Source: Microdochium bolleyi
Taxonomy: Eukaryota > Ascomycota > Sordariomycetes > Xylariales > Microdochiaceae
Length of the DNA stretch: 64,000 nt
Reading direction: 5' to 3'
Assembly (NCBI GenBank): GCA_001566295.1
Contig: KQ964275.1
Coordinates: forward strand, 62,001-126,000
Notes under the pieces: generated by a model
Database searches by the model: none
Seen by the model: only the letters and a program-made list of their open reading frames with translations
What the model was told of the DNA's origin: nothing
Part shown: positions 45,201 through 55,429 of the stretch, one piece after another
Layout: every line of letters begins with the position of its first letter
Numbering within the stretch: position 1 is the first letter of the stretch
Position numbers and translations under genes: made by a program

Positions 45201-46252
45201 AGGGCGTTAGGGGCGATGATGGTGAGGTTCACAGAGGCGATGACGACAGAGAGGAGAACGGTGAAGATGACGCCCGTCTCGGTGATCTCGCCGCGCGCCA
45301 GCATGGTGACACCCTGCCAGAAGGCGAGACCGAAGCCGAGGTAGATGACGGTGTACTCTGTCGAAAAGAGGACGGACCAGAGCGGGCTGAGCTTGCGGCC
45401 GACAGCGTGGGCGTCGATGAGGTAGCTGTCGAACCTGGCGACGAGGCGCTCGCGCATCTCAAAGGCATGCGTGGTGCGGACGCTCGAGAGGACCGATTCG
45501 GCAAAGGCGTTGGCCTGGCCGTGGATGCCGAGTACGTCGGCCTCGATCTTTGCGCCAAGGGCGGCTACCCAGCCGGTGACGCCGATGGTCAAGGGCGGGA
45601 TGCACAGGCAGATGAGGGTCAGCTTCCACTGGACGGCGAAGGCGATGATGAAGGCGGTAACGAAGGCGCCGAGCCCCTGGAAGGTGAGGCCGAGCTTCTC
45701 GGAGATGCCGCCGAGGATGAGGCGGCCGTTGGAGGTGGCCTGGGCGGCGACAGAGCCCCCAGTGCCTAAATCGTAATAAGCAACCTCCTGGCGCAGGGCG
45801 GCGCGCAGGTAGGCGTGGCGGATGTTGCGCACGACGCGGTAGGCAGCCCAGGTGAGCAGCGTGTTGTAGGCATACGAGAGCACGAAGCGGGCGATGCCGA
45901 GATAGACAAAGTAGAGGGCTAGCTCGGAGACGGTGGCGCGGAAGGCCGGGGCGGGCACGCCGCCCACCGCAAAGCGGGTGATGACGGTGATGAACTCGCC
46001 GAAGATAAGGTTCTGCGCGGCAATGCCAGCGCCGGATGCGACGGCCGCGAAGATGGCAGCGGCCTGTATGGCCTGGTCGGCCGGGCTGGCATAGCTGAAG
46101 ATGCGCTTGTAGGCATTCCAGGCCGTCATCTGGGCTGGGGCGAGGGGGTCGTCGATGCTGCTGTCGGAGCCGGGGCTGGTGCCGGTGGTCGGGGCCGGGC
46201 CCGGGCCCGGGGCCTCCTTTGTGGACGTGGGCGTGGGCGTGGTGGCCGTCAT
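42284..46252 (-). CDS. Full-size ABC multidrug exporter, ABCB (MDR) type
   Basis: One uninterrupted frame of 1322 residues with the order TMD1-NBD1-TMD2-NBD2. NBD1 has Walker A GQSGSGKST (about residue 427), signature LSGGQKQR (about 540) and Walker B VLLLDEATSALD. NBD2 has Walker A GASGCGKST (about 1082), signature LSGGQRQR (about 1213), and the same Walker B. H-loop histidines are visible in IVIAHKL and VAVAHRL. The linker (about 640-690) is acidic and Asp-rich. Family members pump lipophilic drugs, pheromones or metabolites out across the plasma membrane. It reads in the same direction as the P450 and the Zn2Cys6 regulator on either side, which suits a role in export or resistance for a linked pathway, an inference. 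There are no introns, which is unusual for the size but not rare. Confidence 0.96.
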   Translation of the reverse strand: MTATTPTPTSTKEAPGPGPAPTTGTSPGSDSSIDDPLAPAQMTAWNAYKRIFSYASPADQAIQAAAIFAAVASGAGIAAQNLIFGEFITVITRFAVGGVPAPAFRATVSELALYFVYLGIARFVLSYAYNTLLTWAAYRVVRNIRHAYLRAALRQEVAYYDLGTGGSVAAQATSNGRLILGGISEKLGLTFQGLGAFVTAFIIAFAVQWKLTLICLCIPPLTIGVTGWVAALGAKIEADVLGIHGQANAFAESVLSSVRTTHAFEMRERLVARFDSYLIDAHAVGRKLSPLWSVLFSTEYTVIYLGFGLAFWQGVTMLARGEITETGVIFTVLLSVVIASVNLTIIAPNALDFGRAAAAAAQLFVLIDRESSIDPLLRDHGAQPDQDNVKGHIELRGVTFAYPTRPGVTVLDDFTLDVPAGKVTALVGQSGSGKSTIVGLLERWYNPGSGSLSLDGVPIQDLNLHWLRRNIRLVQQEPVLFQGSVFDNINHGLIGTPFEKESRDERLLRVQNAARMAFAHDFITELPDGYDTHIGQRGSLLSGGQKQRVAIARSIVSEPKVLLLDEATSALDPHAEAVVQAALDRASEGRTTIVIAHKLATVRKADNIVVMTKGRIVEQGTHEALITTNGAYARLVKAQDLAVKAAGDGAVEAGADSDDNTTDKKVDGDDVGDDNLARRTLTRYPTGVRNAMEDNTARDDYERHGQRGIVAMVYMLYAESPEIGWSQAGVAFGCVIGAMLIPGQAILMASVVDVFTLPPDEMVSRGSFFASMFIVIAAGCAIGYGFLGYCANTVAQHLSHKYRKRFLADTLRQDLQFFDRPENNTGALVSRLDSNPQSILELMGYNVSLIFVAVLQLAICSILAIAYSWRLGLCIIGAGIPPLMLAGFFKIRLDAKLDRDNSQRYGASAAIASEAINAIRTVSSLAIEESVLAQYVAELDAAVAKSFRPTLLLMVCFGLTQCLEYWFMGLGYWYGCQLLSDGTITMTEFFVAFLAVFYAAQASAQLFMFSTSVTKGVNAANYMNWLRALQPTITEKGMPGTPVDVSGIQLDKVRFSYPMRPDAQVLRGVDLDVGKGQFVALVGASGCGKSTMIAMLERFYDPTTGVIRLGDGGEQGTEGTSLTDVNPRLYRRQVALVQQEPTLFPGSIRDNISLGVDRTASASAAVDTTATEKQSQVVEVTDAEIETALRAANAWDFVSSLPDGLATPAGNSGSQLSGGQRQRIAIARALIRDPRVLLLDEATSALDTESEKIVQAALAEAAKGEGQTGRITVAVAHRLSTIKDADVICVFYHGKIVEMGSHRELVELGGMYRKMCEAQALD

Positions 46253-46779
46253 GATGGGCTCGGGTTCAGGTGGTTGCGGGTGCCTTCATCATGGTCGAGC
46301 AAGCATGGAGGAACCTTGGGATGCAAAGGCTTGTGTCTGGGAGAAATAATAAGGATGTTGTCGCTGGGCGATCTAATGCATTACGTACCCTGGGCGGACG
46401 CCGAAGACGTCGGGGCCTGCCACTGCGCAATCTCGCAGTCGGTGGCCGAGGGCGGCGAGGACTCCAGAGCCACGACTCGGGACAGAAGCTGGTCGTCTTG
46501 GCAGGCGAGTCGAGTTCTTGTCATTGGCCCCCAAGCCAGAGCAACGCCTCTCGGCGTCCCGGTGCCTTCGGGCTCCGGCCCCCCTCCCCAGCCGTCATGA
46601 TTCGCCAGCGCGCCTGGAAGCTTGCCAAGACGGCCCCTTCCAAGTACATCATCAACCTCTCACCCACCTCTCACAACGCCAGCACCTCAATCCTCTCGGG
46701 CCCCTCGGGCTCAAGCGAGCAACGAAATGCGTGCTTCATTGACACTCCAGCGTGTTTGCTTATCTTTGTGGTGGTAGTC
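46253..46779. other. ABC transporter promoter region
   Basis: 527 bp between the ABC start codon and the stop of the upstream regulator, both on the minus strand. No gene seen. Confidence 0.4.
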
Positions 46780-49015
46780 TTACATCAGCTCTGGCTCGGT
46801 GAAAAGACCCTCCGTCATGCTCGAGAACATGGCCAGGTCGACACCCTCCAGCGCCCACGCGTCAGCGGCAGTTCCCATGAGTGGCAGCGCAGCTGGAACA
46901 TCTAGTATGCTTGTCAATTTCGGGAGCTGCTGGAGCCCCGCGCCTCCCTGCTCTTTCTTGCGCTCGAGCACAATGGTGCCCAGATCCGCAATCTTGACAT
47001 GGACTGTCTCCATGACTTCGCACTGGTGACGTTCCGCCAGGTTTTCCACAGGCTCGCGCATGAGTTGCACCTCCCATTGTGCATCACCGGCGACCGCCTC
47101 CTCGACCGCCAACAGTGGCTTGAGCACATCCGCCATCTTCTGCGCCACGACGTCGTCTGCATCTGTGATCTTGCTCCTATCGCTGCGGCCCAGTGACACG
47201 AATGGTGCCTGTTGCATCGTCTTGATTGTTCGCTCAAGCAAACATCGGTCCGCCGGCCGCTGATGCTGTAACGCATCCTGTGACAGCCATCCGAACTGCC
47301 GGACTAGCTTCTGTCGCCGTCGTGTGTCAATGTGCGCCAGACAGAGTGTCGCACAGGCTCCAAAGACGACAAAGTCAACCCCGCGGCAATAAGCAGGAGC
47401 GGCGTGGTGGCTCGCTCGGAACGCAGCAAACAGCGTCAGTATCGAACGACTTGCGTTAGCTGCTACAGTTCTGCTGTAGTCGTACGCGTCGAAGCGGTCT
47501 CGGTAGCACGCGCTATGCTCCTCTCTGTCGTCTCGTGAGAGCATGTGGGGGAGGTGCAGGCGCATCAGGACCTGATAGTATGCAAATTGGTTCATGAAAC
47601 GCAAGGTCTCTTGAAGCTCAGCAGTGCAGGTCGATACGCTGACGAACTCCCTCGCTGAGTATTCCCACCACTGAGGCGGCAACAGGTTCGCCGCGTCTTG
47701 CAATGCAAAATCGTCTTGGTACATCTCCTGGATCCTGTCGGATATGCTTTCGTTCTGGCTATGGCGGAGGTTCTGTTGTCGCAGCATGACACGCCCAGCG
47801 ACTGCAGTCATGATGCGCTCTATTTGTTCGAGAGGGGACAGCGAGGCCAGCACAGCAGGACGTATGAACCCCGGATTTTCTATCATGCAGGTCTTGTCCG
47901 GAGGCAGCCCAAGTTGCAGTGACAGATACCAGTCAGTGGCCAACAGACGGAACCACATGATGGCAGGGTCAATCCTCTGGCGGGTGGCTGTCTCTAATAC
48001 GGGTAGTTGGTTCTTGCTTGGCTGAATCTCTTCGTGAATGCCCATGGTTTGTGCCATGAGCATAGCGCGTCGATTTGTTCGCCACGCTCTTCTGAGGGAG
48101 CCTGCATTGTTCAAGTACATGGCTTCAATCATGACACATTCGATGCCATCCAGGGAGCTCTCGACGAGGCTGTCGTTGCTTGTGACCAGACGCGTTGCGG
48201 CCGTAAAGGCTCTCGACATCAAGTCTTTGCGTGCGGTCGCAGGTTCCTCCGTTAGCTGATCAACATTTGCGACATTGTTGTTGTTCGCAGCCTGCATATA
48301 TTTGCTCAGAAGAAGAAGACGTCGTGCCAGAAGCACTGGGTGCATGTGTAGTGCATCGGCAGGCAACAAGAGCGCGGCCCGGAAGTCCTTCATGCCGTAG
48401 CTACTATCGAGCGTAGTGAAAAGGGCAGCATACCGCTGGCAGATGATGCCGTGGAAGAGGACAGCGAGGCTATGGTTGACACCGCCAGCTTTGGCGAGTG
48501 CCTCCTCACTGGGCCAGACTGCTGCAAGAGCACGTGAGATGTCGGCGTGCGTGTGAAGGGTGGAAGCAACGTGGAGAGGTTGCAGGGCGAGCGGCGGCGA
48601 TGCCTTGTGCAGTGTTGCGCTCGAGACGGCCGTGATCCCAGGCAATGGCGAGAGAGGGAAGCCTGGACTGGCGGCGCGGGAGGAATCTGTGACTTCGAGG
48701 ACCGGGCTGCTTGGGGGCGGGCCATCGGTGCTGGTCTAGAAGGACACTGTTAGCTGGGGAGGCGCCGGCACGGAGCTGGACGAGGAATGATCTTACCTGT
48801 TGGGGTTGGTCGAACTCCTGGCTGATACAGTCTGTCCCGCGGCTGCGGCATCCGTCACACCGGCCGTCTCGGGGCTCGCTGGCGTGTGCCGCGGCGGTCG
48901 AGATCGAGGTGGACTCGGACGCGGCATAGGTGCAGCGGGTCTTGCGGCGCTTGCACTCCCAGCAGCTGACGGTGCCCTTGCGGATGCGTCGGCGCTTGGC
49001 CACGGGGGAGGCCAT
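46780..49015 (-). CDS. Zn2Cys6 transcription factor with long zinc-cluster loop
   Basis: Two exons, 48797-49015 and 46780-48735, with a 61-nt intron (GTAAGA...CTAG), giving 724 residues. The zinc cluster lies at residues 18-63: C18, C21, C28, C53, C56 and C63, spaced C-x2-C-x6-C-x24-C-x2-C-x6-C. The core reads SCWECKRRKTRC, then CDGCRSRGTDC. The middle loop is about four times longer than usual. After a Ser/Pro-rich linker, the large C-terminal part has features of the fungal-specific regulatory domain (RAWRTNRRAMLMAQTMGIHE, MWFRLLATDWYLSLQLGLP). It is a nuclear regulator. It is divergent from the NmrA-like gene across 333 bp and head-to-tail with the ABC exporter, so these are the likeliest targets. 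Confidence 0.9.
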
Positions 49016-49348
49016 GGCTGGTGGTGTGCCCAAGATGACGTTGCGGGAGGTTGCGCAGAAAGATGACCAGATGCAAACTTGGAAGACTGAGATATGGTGT
49101 TTGGTGGCTGGAAGCTGCGTTTCATGATGTGTGCTCCGCCGCGGTGCAAGAGGAAGGAGCCCCCGCCAATCAGGCCTGCTCCTTCCGCCGCGGCCGAACG
49201 GGCAAGAGCCGGCCTCAGGCACATATAACCCGAAGACACCCGCGCCGCCATTCCTAAACATGGCCATACGCTATCGTGCCTCGCTTACTGAAGTAATTCA
49301 AGTATACACTCGGGCATCTTGTCATTCGAAACCACCCCAGAAACCACA
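49016..49348. promoter_or_regulatory. Shared divergent promoter, regulator / NmrA-like reductase
   Basis: 333 bp separate the two start codons. CCGCCGCGG-like runs near 49134-49192 could be half-sites for a zinc-cluster factor, but I cannot name an operator with confidence. Confidence 0.45.
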
Positions 49349-50466
49349 ATGGTCAACGTCACAGTCGCCGGTGGCACAAGCAGTGCGTAACCAACACCCA
49401 CCCTCTTGCTCTGCCCCCTCGTCGACGCCTGACTTACACCCATTCACACAACAGGCATTGCCCGTGAGGTCATCGATGTCCTCGTCGCTTCCCAAAGGCA
49501 CGAGATCGTCATTCTCACGCGCAGCACCTCTCCTCAGCCACCTTTCCCCCCCGGAGTCGCTGTGACCGTTGTCAACTACGACGACCCCTCCTCACTCCAG
49601 CATGTCCTCGCCGGCACCCACACTTTGCTCTCTTTCTTGCAGCTTCTCTCAGAAGCTGGGCAGATCGCCCAGAGGAACCTCATCGAGGCCGCTGTCGCAG
49701 CCAGAGTCAAGCGCATCGCCCCGAGCGAGTGGGCGAGCAAGACCTTCACCGACATGTCCTTCTACAACAACAAGCAGGCCCACAGAGACCAGCTCGAGCA
49801 TCTAAGCCGCACCAGTGACTTCGAGTACACCTTGTTCCAGCCGGGACTCTTGCTTGAGTACCTGGCCGCGCCTCACAAGACGACCGCCCACCTCGACCCG
49901 CTGATGACCGTCTTTGACTTTGCCGGGTGTCGTGCCATGGTCGTCGAGGGCCACGAGGCTGATGTTGACGCCATGTTGACGCTCACAAGTGTGACTGACT
50001 TGGCAAAGGCCGTGCTGGCCATGATCGACCTACCTGATCGCGATGATGAGAAGGAAGGGGTGGAGTGGCCTCGGATTGGCGGCATCTGCGGCAACAGGCT
50101 GACGGTGCTGCAGATTCTCGAGTTGTTTGAGCGTGTCCGTGGTAAGCATTTGCTCTATTTCCGGAAGATTCTTCCCGCAGTATTGACACATCAGCAGGTC
50201 AGACTGTTGCAATCACCAAGCTCCAGATGTCCGACCTCGAGGCTGGCGAGTTGAAGTCTCCATGGACTCTGCAGCTTGCACACAGGAGTGTCTCCGCCGA
50301 GGAGAGTGCCGATATGCTCAAGGCGGTGGCTATCTCGATGCTACTGAGCTTCACCAAAGGGGCATGGGACTGCTCGGGCGAGGTCAATAAGCTACTTCCC
50401 CCAGATTTTCGATTCATCGACGCAGAAGAATTTCTGAGAGGCGTATGGGAAGGAAGAACGGAATAG
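49349..50466 (+). CDS. NmrA-like / isoflavone-reductase-like NAD(P)-binding protein
   Basis: Three exons: 49349-49382, 49455-50141 and 50198-50466. The introns are GTGCGT...CAG and GTAAGC...CAG, giving 329 residues. The first strand and nucleotide loop are VTVAGGTSSIAREVI, with the second glycine turn replaced by SS. The next strand ends in ILTRS, where Arg would favour NADP(H). KRIAPSEWASK, FEYTLFQPGLLLEYL and the MLTLTSVTDLAKAVLAMID segment are typical of the NmrA-like/PCBER group. Such proteins either reduce phenolic-type metabolites or act as redox sensors that bind regulators. Given the neighbouring P450, exporter and regulator, a reductase role is plausible. The start lies in ACAATGG with a good context. 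Confidence 0.9.
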
Positions 50467-52826
50467 GTGTTACGACACGCCCGGTTACCGCGATACGGCG
50501 GCACTATTCACGTCTACCAGCCCATAAAGAGCTTCATCAATAAATCGAGGTTGAGATCTTGGAAATTGAGTGTGTGTATGCTAAGTCTGGCATGGCGTTT
50601 GTCCAGGTCAAGGACTTTTGAGTCAACCGTGACCCAGGTCATTGTTATAACAGCAAGATCAACGATGCGCAGAACTCATCGCTCCAGAAGCAGGCAGTAC
50701 ACCCTTCCAACGAGTTGAGAATCCAGACATACGCGAGTGATTATGATCGAGCAAGTTCTAAATGTCTTAGGCTCCCGTATATTCAGCGCTTTCACTTCCC
50801 CGTGGAGCCCGAAGGACCCGAATACATTCCGCTGTGAGCCAAGCCCGCTAGCTGACCCGTCACAAGTCGTCCAGCCGTAGAGAATGCGTGGTCAACCGCG
50901 GGCATGTCAACGTCTCACATTGCGCGCCAGGTTGTTCGAAGTTCTGTTCGACTGGGATCACTGAAACTGTGCAAGCGAAGTCTCGAGCAGCAGCTTCCGG
51001 TTCGAGATCAATCCAAAAAGAGTGCACAAGCTAACCCATCGTCGCAGTTGACCGTGTGCGATCCGGTGTAGACAAAGACCACAGCGCCTCATGAGAAACA
51101 TTGCTCTTTCTGGCAGAATAGAGATAACACCGTCGTCACCTCGGTCGTGCCCAACGCCAACCTGCAAGCGCCATTCCACGTCGTGCACACCTTCTTGACC
51201 CCCTGTCTCTGCGGCCATCTCGAAGACCACAACAGCATCACACCATAGTACTCCGTATCTCCAAGACAGCGGGATTTGCGGTACATATTGTGCATGTGCT
51301 GGAGGTGGGGGTGAGGGGCGGACTGTGAGGTAAGCGCAAACATGGGGATGTGCAGGGCGATGATAGATGTTACGAACAATGTCCAGAGCGCAGGCGCGCC
51401 GGTGAGACCAGCATCAGAAGCAGCTTCCCCACTCATGAGCTCGACTTCCTTAGCGGAGTCGAGGTACTCCGTACCCAGCGACAGCCCTGGCTCGCCTGGG
51501 CGGTAGGTGGATCGAGTGCAAAGCGCATGACGAGGAAAAGATAACCCGGACGATAAGTCAGAGCTACCGTGTACCCGGTGGTGGTATCCGTACTGGTTAT
51601 CTGGTGGCAGCTCGTGACTTCGTTGCCACGGGCCAGGAAGACGTGATCATGCGCCGTCCGTGGTCGCCATGGACCTGGAGTCAGGGGTCAGGTTGTCACG
51701 GACTCACTGTCAATGGCTTGAAGTCCTCGCCGAATCGTGTGAACGGGGCTGCTCTTTGAGACGCTCTACCGTATTGTTCACTAATAAGTCTATGCACGAA
51801 ATGATGATAGACCTGCGCATCGTGTGATCGACTGCGAGGACAATCAACCTTAAGTACGGCTCGAGCTTCTGTCCCGTGTTAATCGTGCCGTGTCGCACGC
51901 ACGTCCAGCCAATAGCGCCCACACGGCTGGGTAGCCTGTCAAGCACAAGATAATCACTCCGTGGATTGCCGAGCCTGCCGTCAGCTTTACAGCTTGCTGC
52001 GATGTGACAGTCACAAATGAAACATGACGTGGCAGTTCGGCCAGGGATGCCGGGGAGGGATCGTCTCAGGGGTAAGCTGCAAATGTGATTGTGTGCTACG
52101 GTTTGCTCATGTGGTTGTTGTTGTATGTTTCATGTTCTACACAATGCCAGACACCAAGCACGAAGATCCAAGACTGTCCGAGCAACGCGGGCCGCAACCT
52201 TGCCAACGGCCCAGCTCACAGACATTGAGCCAGCGACGAACCCGAGCCCTCGGACGGCACACAGGTCCTAGAAGCCTTGTGTGCGCTTAGCACTCACTAG
52301 TCGCACAATAGTGACGGCCGCAACTTTGCCTTATCAGTACATGGCTGCATGGCTGCGGCGGAGCCAGTCCCCGTCCAGGACAATGAGCAGCCATGACCGA
52401 CCGCCACCAGGGCCTCAAAGAGGCTCGTGATCAGGCGATGCAGCATGTCCAGCAACGGCCTGGCCAGGCATGTACCCACCACACCCCTGGCCGTCGTGGC
52501 GGCATAGTCCGGACGACCTGTCCATTTCTGCAACCCGGGGCAGGGGGCTAGTGCAGGAACAGACCGGGGGCCGGCGCTGGCCCTGAACCGCCTGAGAGCT
52601 TGTTCCCTGTGATAGGCTGGGCTGCGAAGCCTGGCGGAGCCCCCTACCATGCTTTAATTACCCTCGAGGACCCCCTCCCTCCCCGGCTGCGCCGAGCCAT
52701 TGTCGTGTCTGTCTCTTTTTGCGTTTCTAGTCTGTCGTTTCCTCTCGTCCGTATCTGCAATCCAGACGACGACCACTGCTGTCGTAGTGTGTCGTGTCGT
52801 CTCGACGAATCGACGACACTCTCACG
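50467..52826. other. Intergenic, nothing recognised
   Basis: About 2.4 kb. Short overlapping ORFs on both strands lack motifs, plausible splice pairs or signal peptides. A GT-rich patch at about 52085-52135 is unremarkable. Confidence 0.4.
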
Positions 52827-54075
52827 ATGCGGCCAACCGACCTGCGGACAGGCCGCGATGCCTCAACCTCGAATTCCCTCCCGGCAACGCTGCTGCTGAT
52901 GATCCTAGCGACGACGCAGGTGGCAGCGCAGACCGTCCAGGACCTGTGGACGTTCCCCAGGGGCCCGGATCTCTCGACGACCATCAACGTCGGCTCGAAG
53001 ATCACGATCGGATGGACTAAGGACCTGCCGCGCCGCTTCTCGGACAACTGCCCGGGCTGTCTCCCGACGTCGGCGAACCTGTACATCACGAGCTACGGCA
53101 TCTCGGGCCAACTGCCCTTCAAGCACAAGATCGCGAGCAAGATCGATGTCACCTCGGACCTGTCGGTCGACTGGACCGTTTCGCTGCCCGAAAATGAGGT
53201 CTCGTGTCAGGGCTGTGGGGTAAGCCTTCTGATCAAAGGACTTGGGATTCGTAGCGCAGTACTGACGGATGGAATTACAGGCTTGGGCTTTCCGCTTCAT
53301 GGCGGATGACTCTAACGGCGATGTCTCTTCGAGTGGTAAGTCCAGTGCCACATATCGCACACAATGGGTGGCAATGGTAGATGCTAACAACCAACGACTA
53401 GTCTTCTCGGTGAAACCCGCCCGACCCGGTTCCAACTCCGATACATCCACCACCACGACACCGACAAGCACGACAACATCACAAAGCACAGCCAACACGT
53501 CCAACCCGCAGACTACCAACACACCTGTCGCGGTGGCCCCGATACCAACTTCCCAACCAGCATCAAACACCAACCCGGGCAGCACTCCAGCCGACAACAA
53601 CACCAACAACAACCAGCCCGCACCCTCAGGCGGCATGTCCACGGCAGCCAAAGCTGGCGCCGGCGTAGGCGGCGCGCTCGGAGCCATCCTCCTCGTGCTG
53701 CTCGGCTGGTTTCTCTCCGGCTGGTACAAGCGGCGCAAGTCCCACGACACCGAGGAAGGCATCCGCGACGTCATTGCCACGACGTACCTCGAGGTGAAGC
53801 CCGGCGGGCAGACGTCCCGGACGGCCGGGCGCAACGGCGCGATAAGTCCCAGCGGGCCGCGCCACAAGCCGCTCTCGGACTTCATCCCCGGCAGCGACGA
53901 GGGCAAGGGCAACTGGGATCCTAACGAGACGTTCTACAAGCCGGCGGCGTCGACGACCACGGCAACGGTCTCGGTCAGGAGCCAGACCTCCGTGCCGGAC
54001 TTCCTAGGCATGCCGCCGCCGACGCCGGACAGCCCGAGCTTCGAGCTGCTGCCGCGGTCTGGGCCGAGGTCGTAG
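52827..54075 (+). CDS. Single-pass membrane protein with Ser/Thr-rich stalk
   Basis: Three exons: 52827-53219, 53281-53335 and 53402-54075, giving 373 residues. A signal peptide is followed by an extracellular domain (SLPATLLLMILATTQVAAQ, then DLWTFPRGPDLSTTINVGSK). It has two CxxC pairs, NCPGC and SCQGC. Next comes a stalk rich in Thr, Ser, Asn and Pro, likely O-mannosylated. A transmembrane helix follows (GALGAILLVLLGWFLSGWY), then a basic stop-transfer KRRK and a cytoplasmic tail of about 110 residues with proline-rich MPPPTPDSP. The layout resembles fungal wall-stress sensors such as Wsc and Mid2, but the ectodomain is not a WSC domain, and I do not recognise a named family. An upstream in-frame ATG at 52794 would put 11 more residues before the leader. 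Confidence 0.8.
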
Positions 54076-54484
54076 TCGCGCTACCTGGCTGGGTTTTCTT
54101 CGTGTGGTCCCGGAGACGTGGTTGCATTCAACGGTGTTGGGGCGGGTTTTGCATAGAAAAATTTGGCAGCGTTCTCTCGTTTGGTTCCTTCGCTCTAGTC
54201 TAGCCTAGCTTTTCTGCACCAACTTATATTTATAGCATAATGTCTTACTTTGTCTGATCTGCCGAGACATGTGTCCGTCTGCAGAACGAGACACATACGC
54301 GTTAAACCCCCCGTGCCTGCTCAGCCGGTGCCAACGGCATCCGAAGACATGCTCAACATCCAATGCGATACGCTGCGTGATGCAACTAAGGCAAAAAGGA
54401 GAAACTCAGCTTGGGTCACTTGATGGCGTAGTCTGCTGTCTGAGTTGCGCATTCAAGATAGAAGGAAATGGCAAAAAAGCAAAT
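54076..54484. other. Intergenic, 3' region of the membrane protein and 5S terminator
   Basis: No gene seen. A six-A run at 54473-54478 is the likely Pol III terminator (T run) of the minus-strand 5S gene. Confidence 0.45.
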
Positions 54485-54603
54485 ACATACAACACCGGGG
54501 ATTCGCTGGTCGTCACCGACCCAACTACTGATCCGGCGGTATCGAGCTTGTGTACAGGGGAGCGGACGGGACCCTCAATTTTCTCGATCCTATGGTCGTA
54601 TGT
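54485..54603 (-). rRNA. 5S rRNA gene, copy 2
   Basis: 119 nt on the minus strand, beginning ACATACGACCATAGG and ending GTTGTATGT, identical to copy 1 at all but three positions. Helix I is ACATAC/GTATGT, so the change at position 3 (G to A) is matched by C to T at the partner position. TATATT at 54631-54636 is centred about 30 bp upstream, and a T run follows the 3' end. Both features mirror copy 1. Confidence 0.93.
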
Positions 54604-55429
54604 GCTGATAGTCGGCTTTGAAAAGCTAGATATATTCAGTTTTCCGGCCGCTGGCAGGAGATGAGTCAACTACTGGCTGGAGACGGGCGCCTCTGTTTCT
54701 CGTTGCAGGCGGGCCTGGTACTGTTATGTTTACGAACTGGGAGGGGGATTACAATTACGAAATTATATTTACATTCTTATAAAAAACGCATCTGTCCAAG
54801 CCGTTGCCGTCTGGGCGCAGTGTGTCCACTGAGCAAGGCTTCACACAGGCCGGAGTTTCTTTCGTCAGTCTCACATGGGTGAAAGCTACACTGGCGTATT
54901 CTTTGATCCTCTTAGTTTAAGAAAAACCCCGAAATCCGAATCCTCCCCACTCGTAGTGAAAGGCAGATCTTAGTGGCGGTCACAGAGCCCAGAGAACCTT
55001 GTCAGCTCTTGTGGCCTAAGGGATGAGCGACCCCAGCTGGAAGACGAGACGTAAGCGGACTGGCGACAAGAAAACGCGCCATCACACGGACGACAAGCAT
55101 ACTGATTGTGCGGGGCAAGACAGTCTGCCCAATTATGACCTGGTGTGCGCCTAGCTGTAGCTGGGACCTATACTCTGTGCGCGAGCACCACATTGCAAGA
55201 TATGTTGCAGGACAATTGTGCGTGGCAACATTTGTTTCCATTTCGCCGTGGTAAGCATGACTACATGTGGTGGGAGGGGACAAACAAACTCGCGACAGTG
55301 CTGAATGCAGTCCATTGCCAGATGCCCTATGGTGCTCTGAATTAGCCCAAGTTCTCCCTCCCTCTTCCAAAAACCCAAAGATCCCGGCTGTAACAGATAC
55401 AGGCTCTCTGAGCGCTTCCTGTATCTCGA
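54604..55429. other. Intergenic, nothing recognised
   Basis: About 0.8 kb between the 5S upstream region and the stop of the helical protein gene. No gene seen. Confidence 0.4.

Noticed and set aside
44858..45769. 303-codon plus-strand ORF
   Set aside because: Antisense to the ABC transporter, highly acidic and low complexity.
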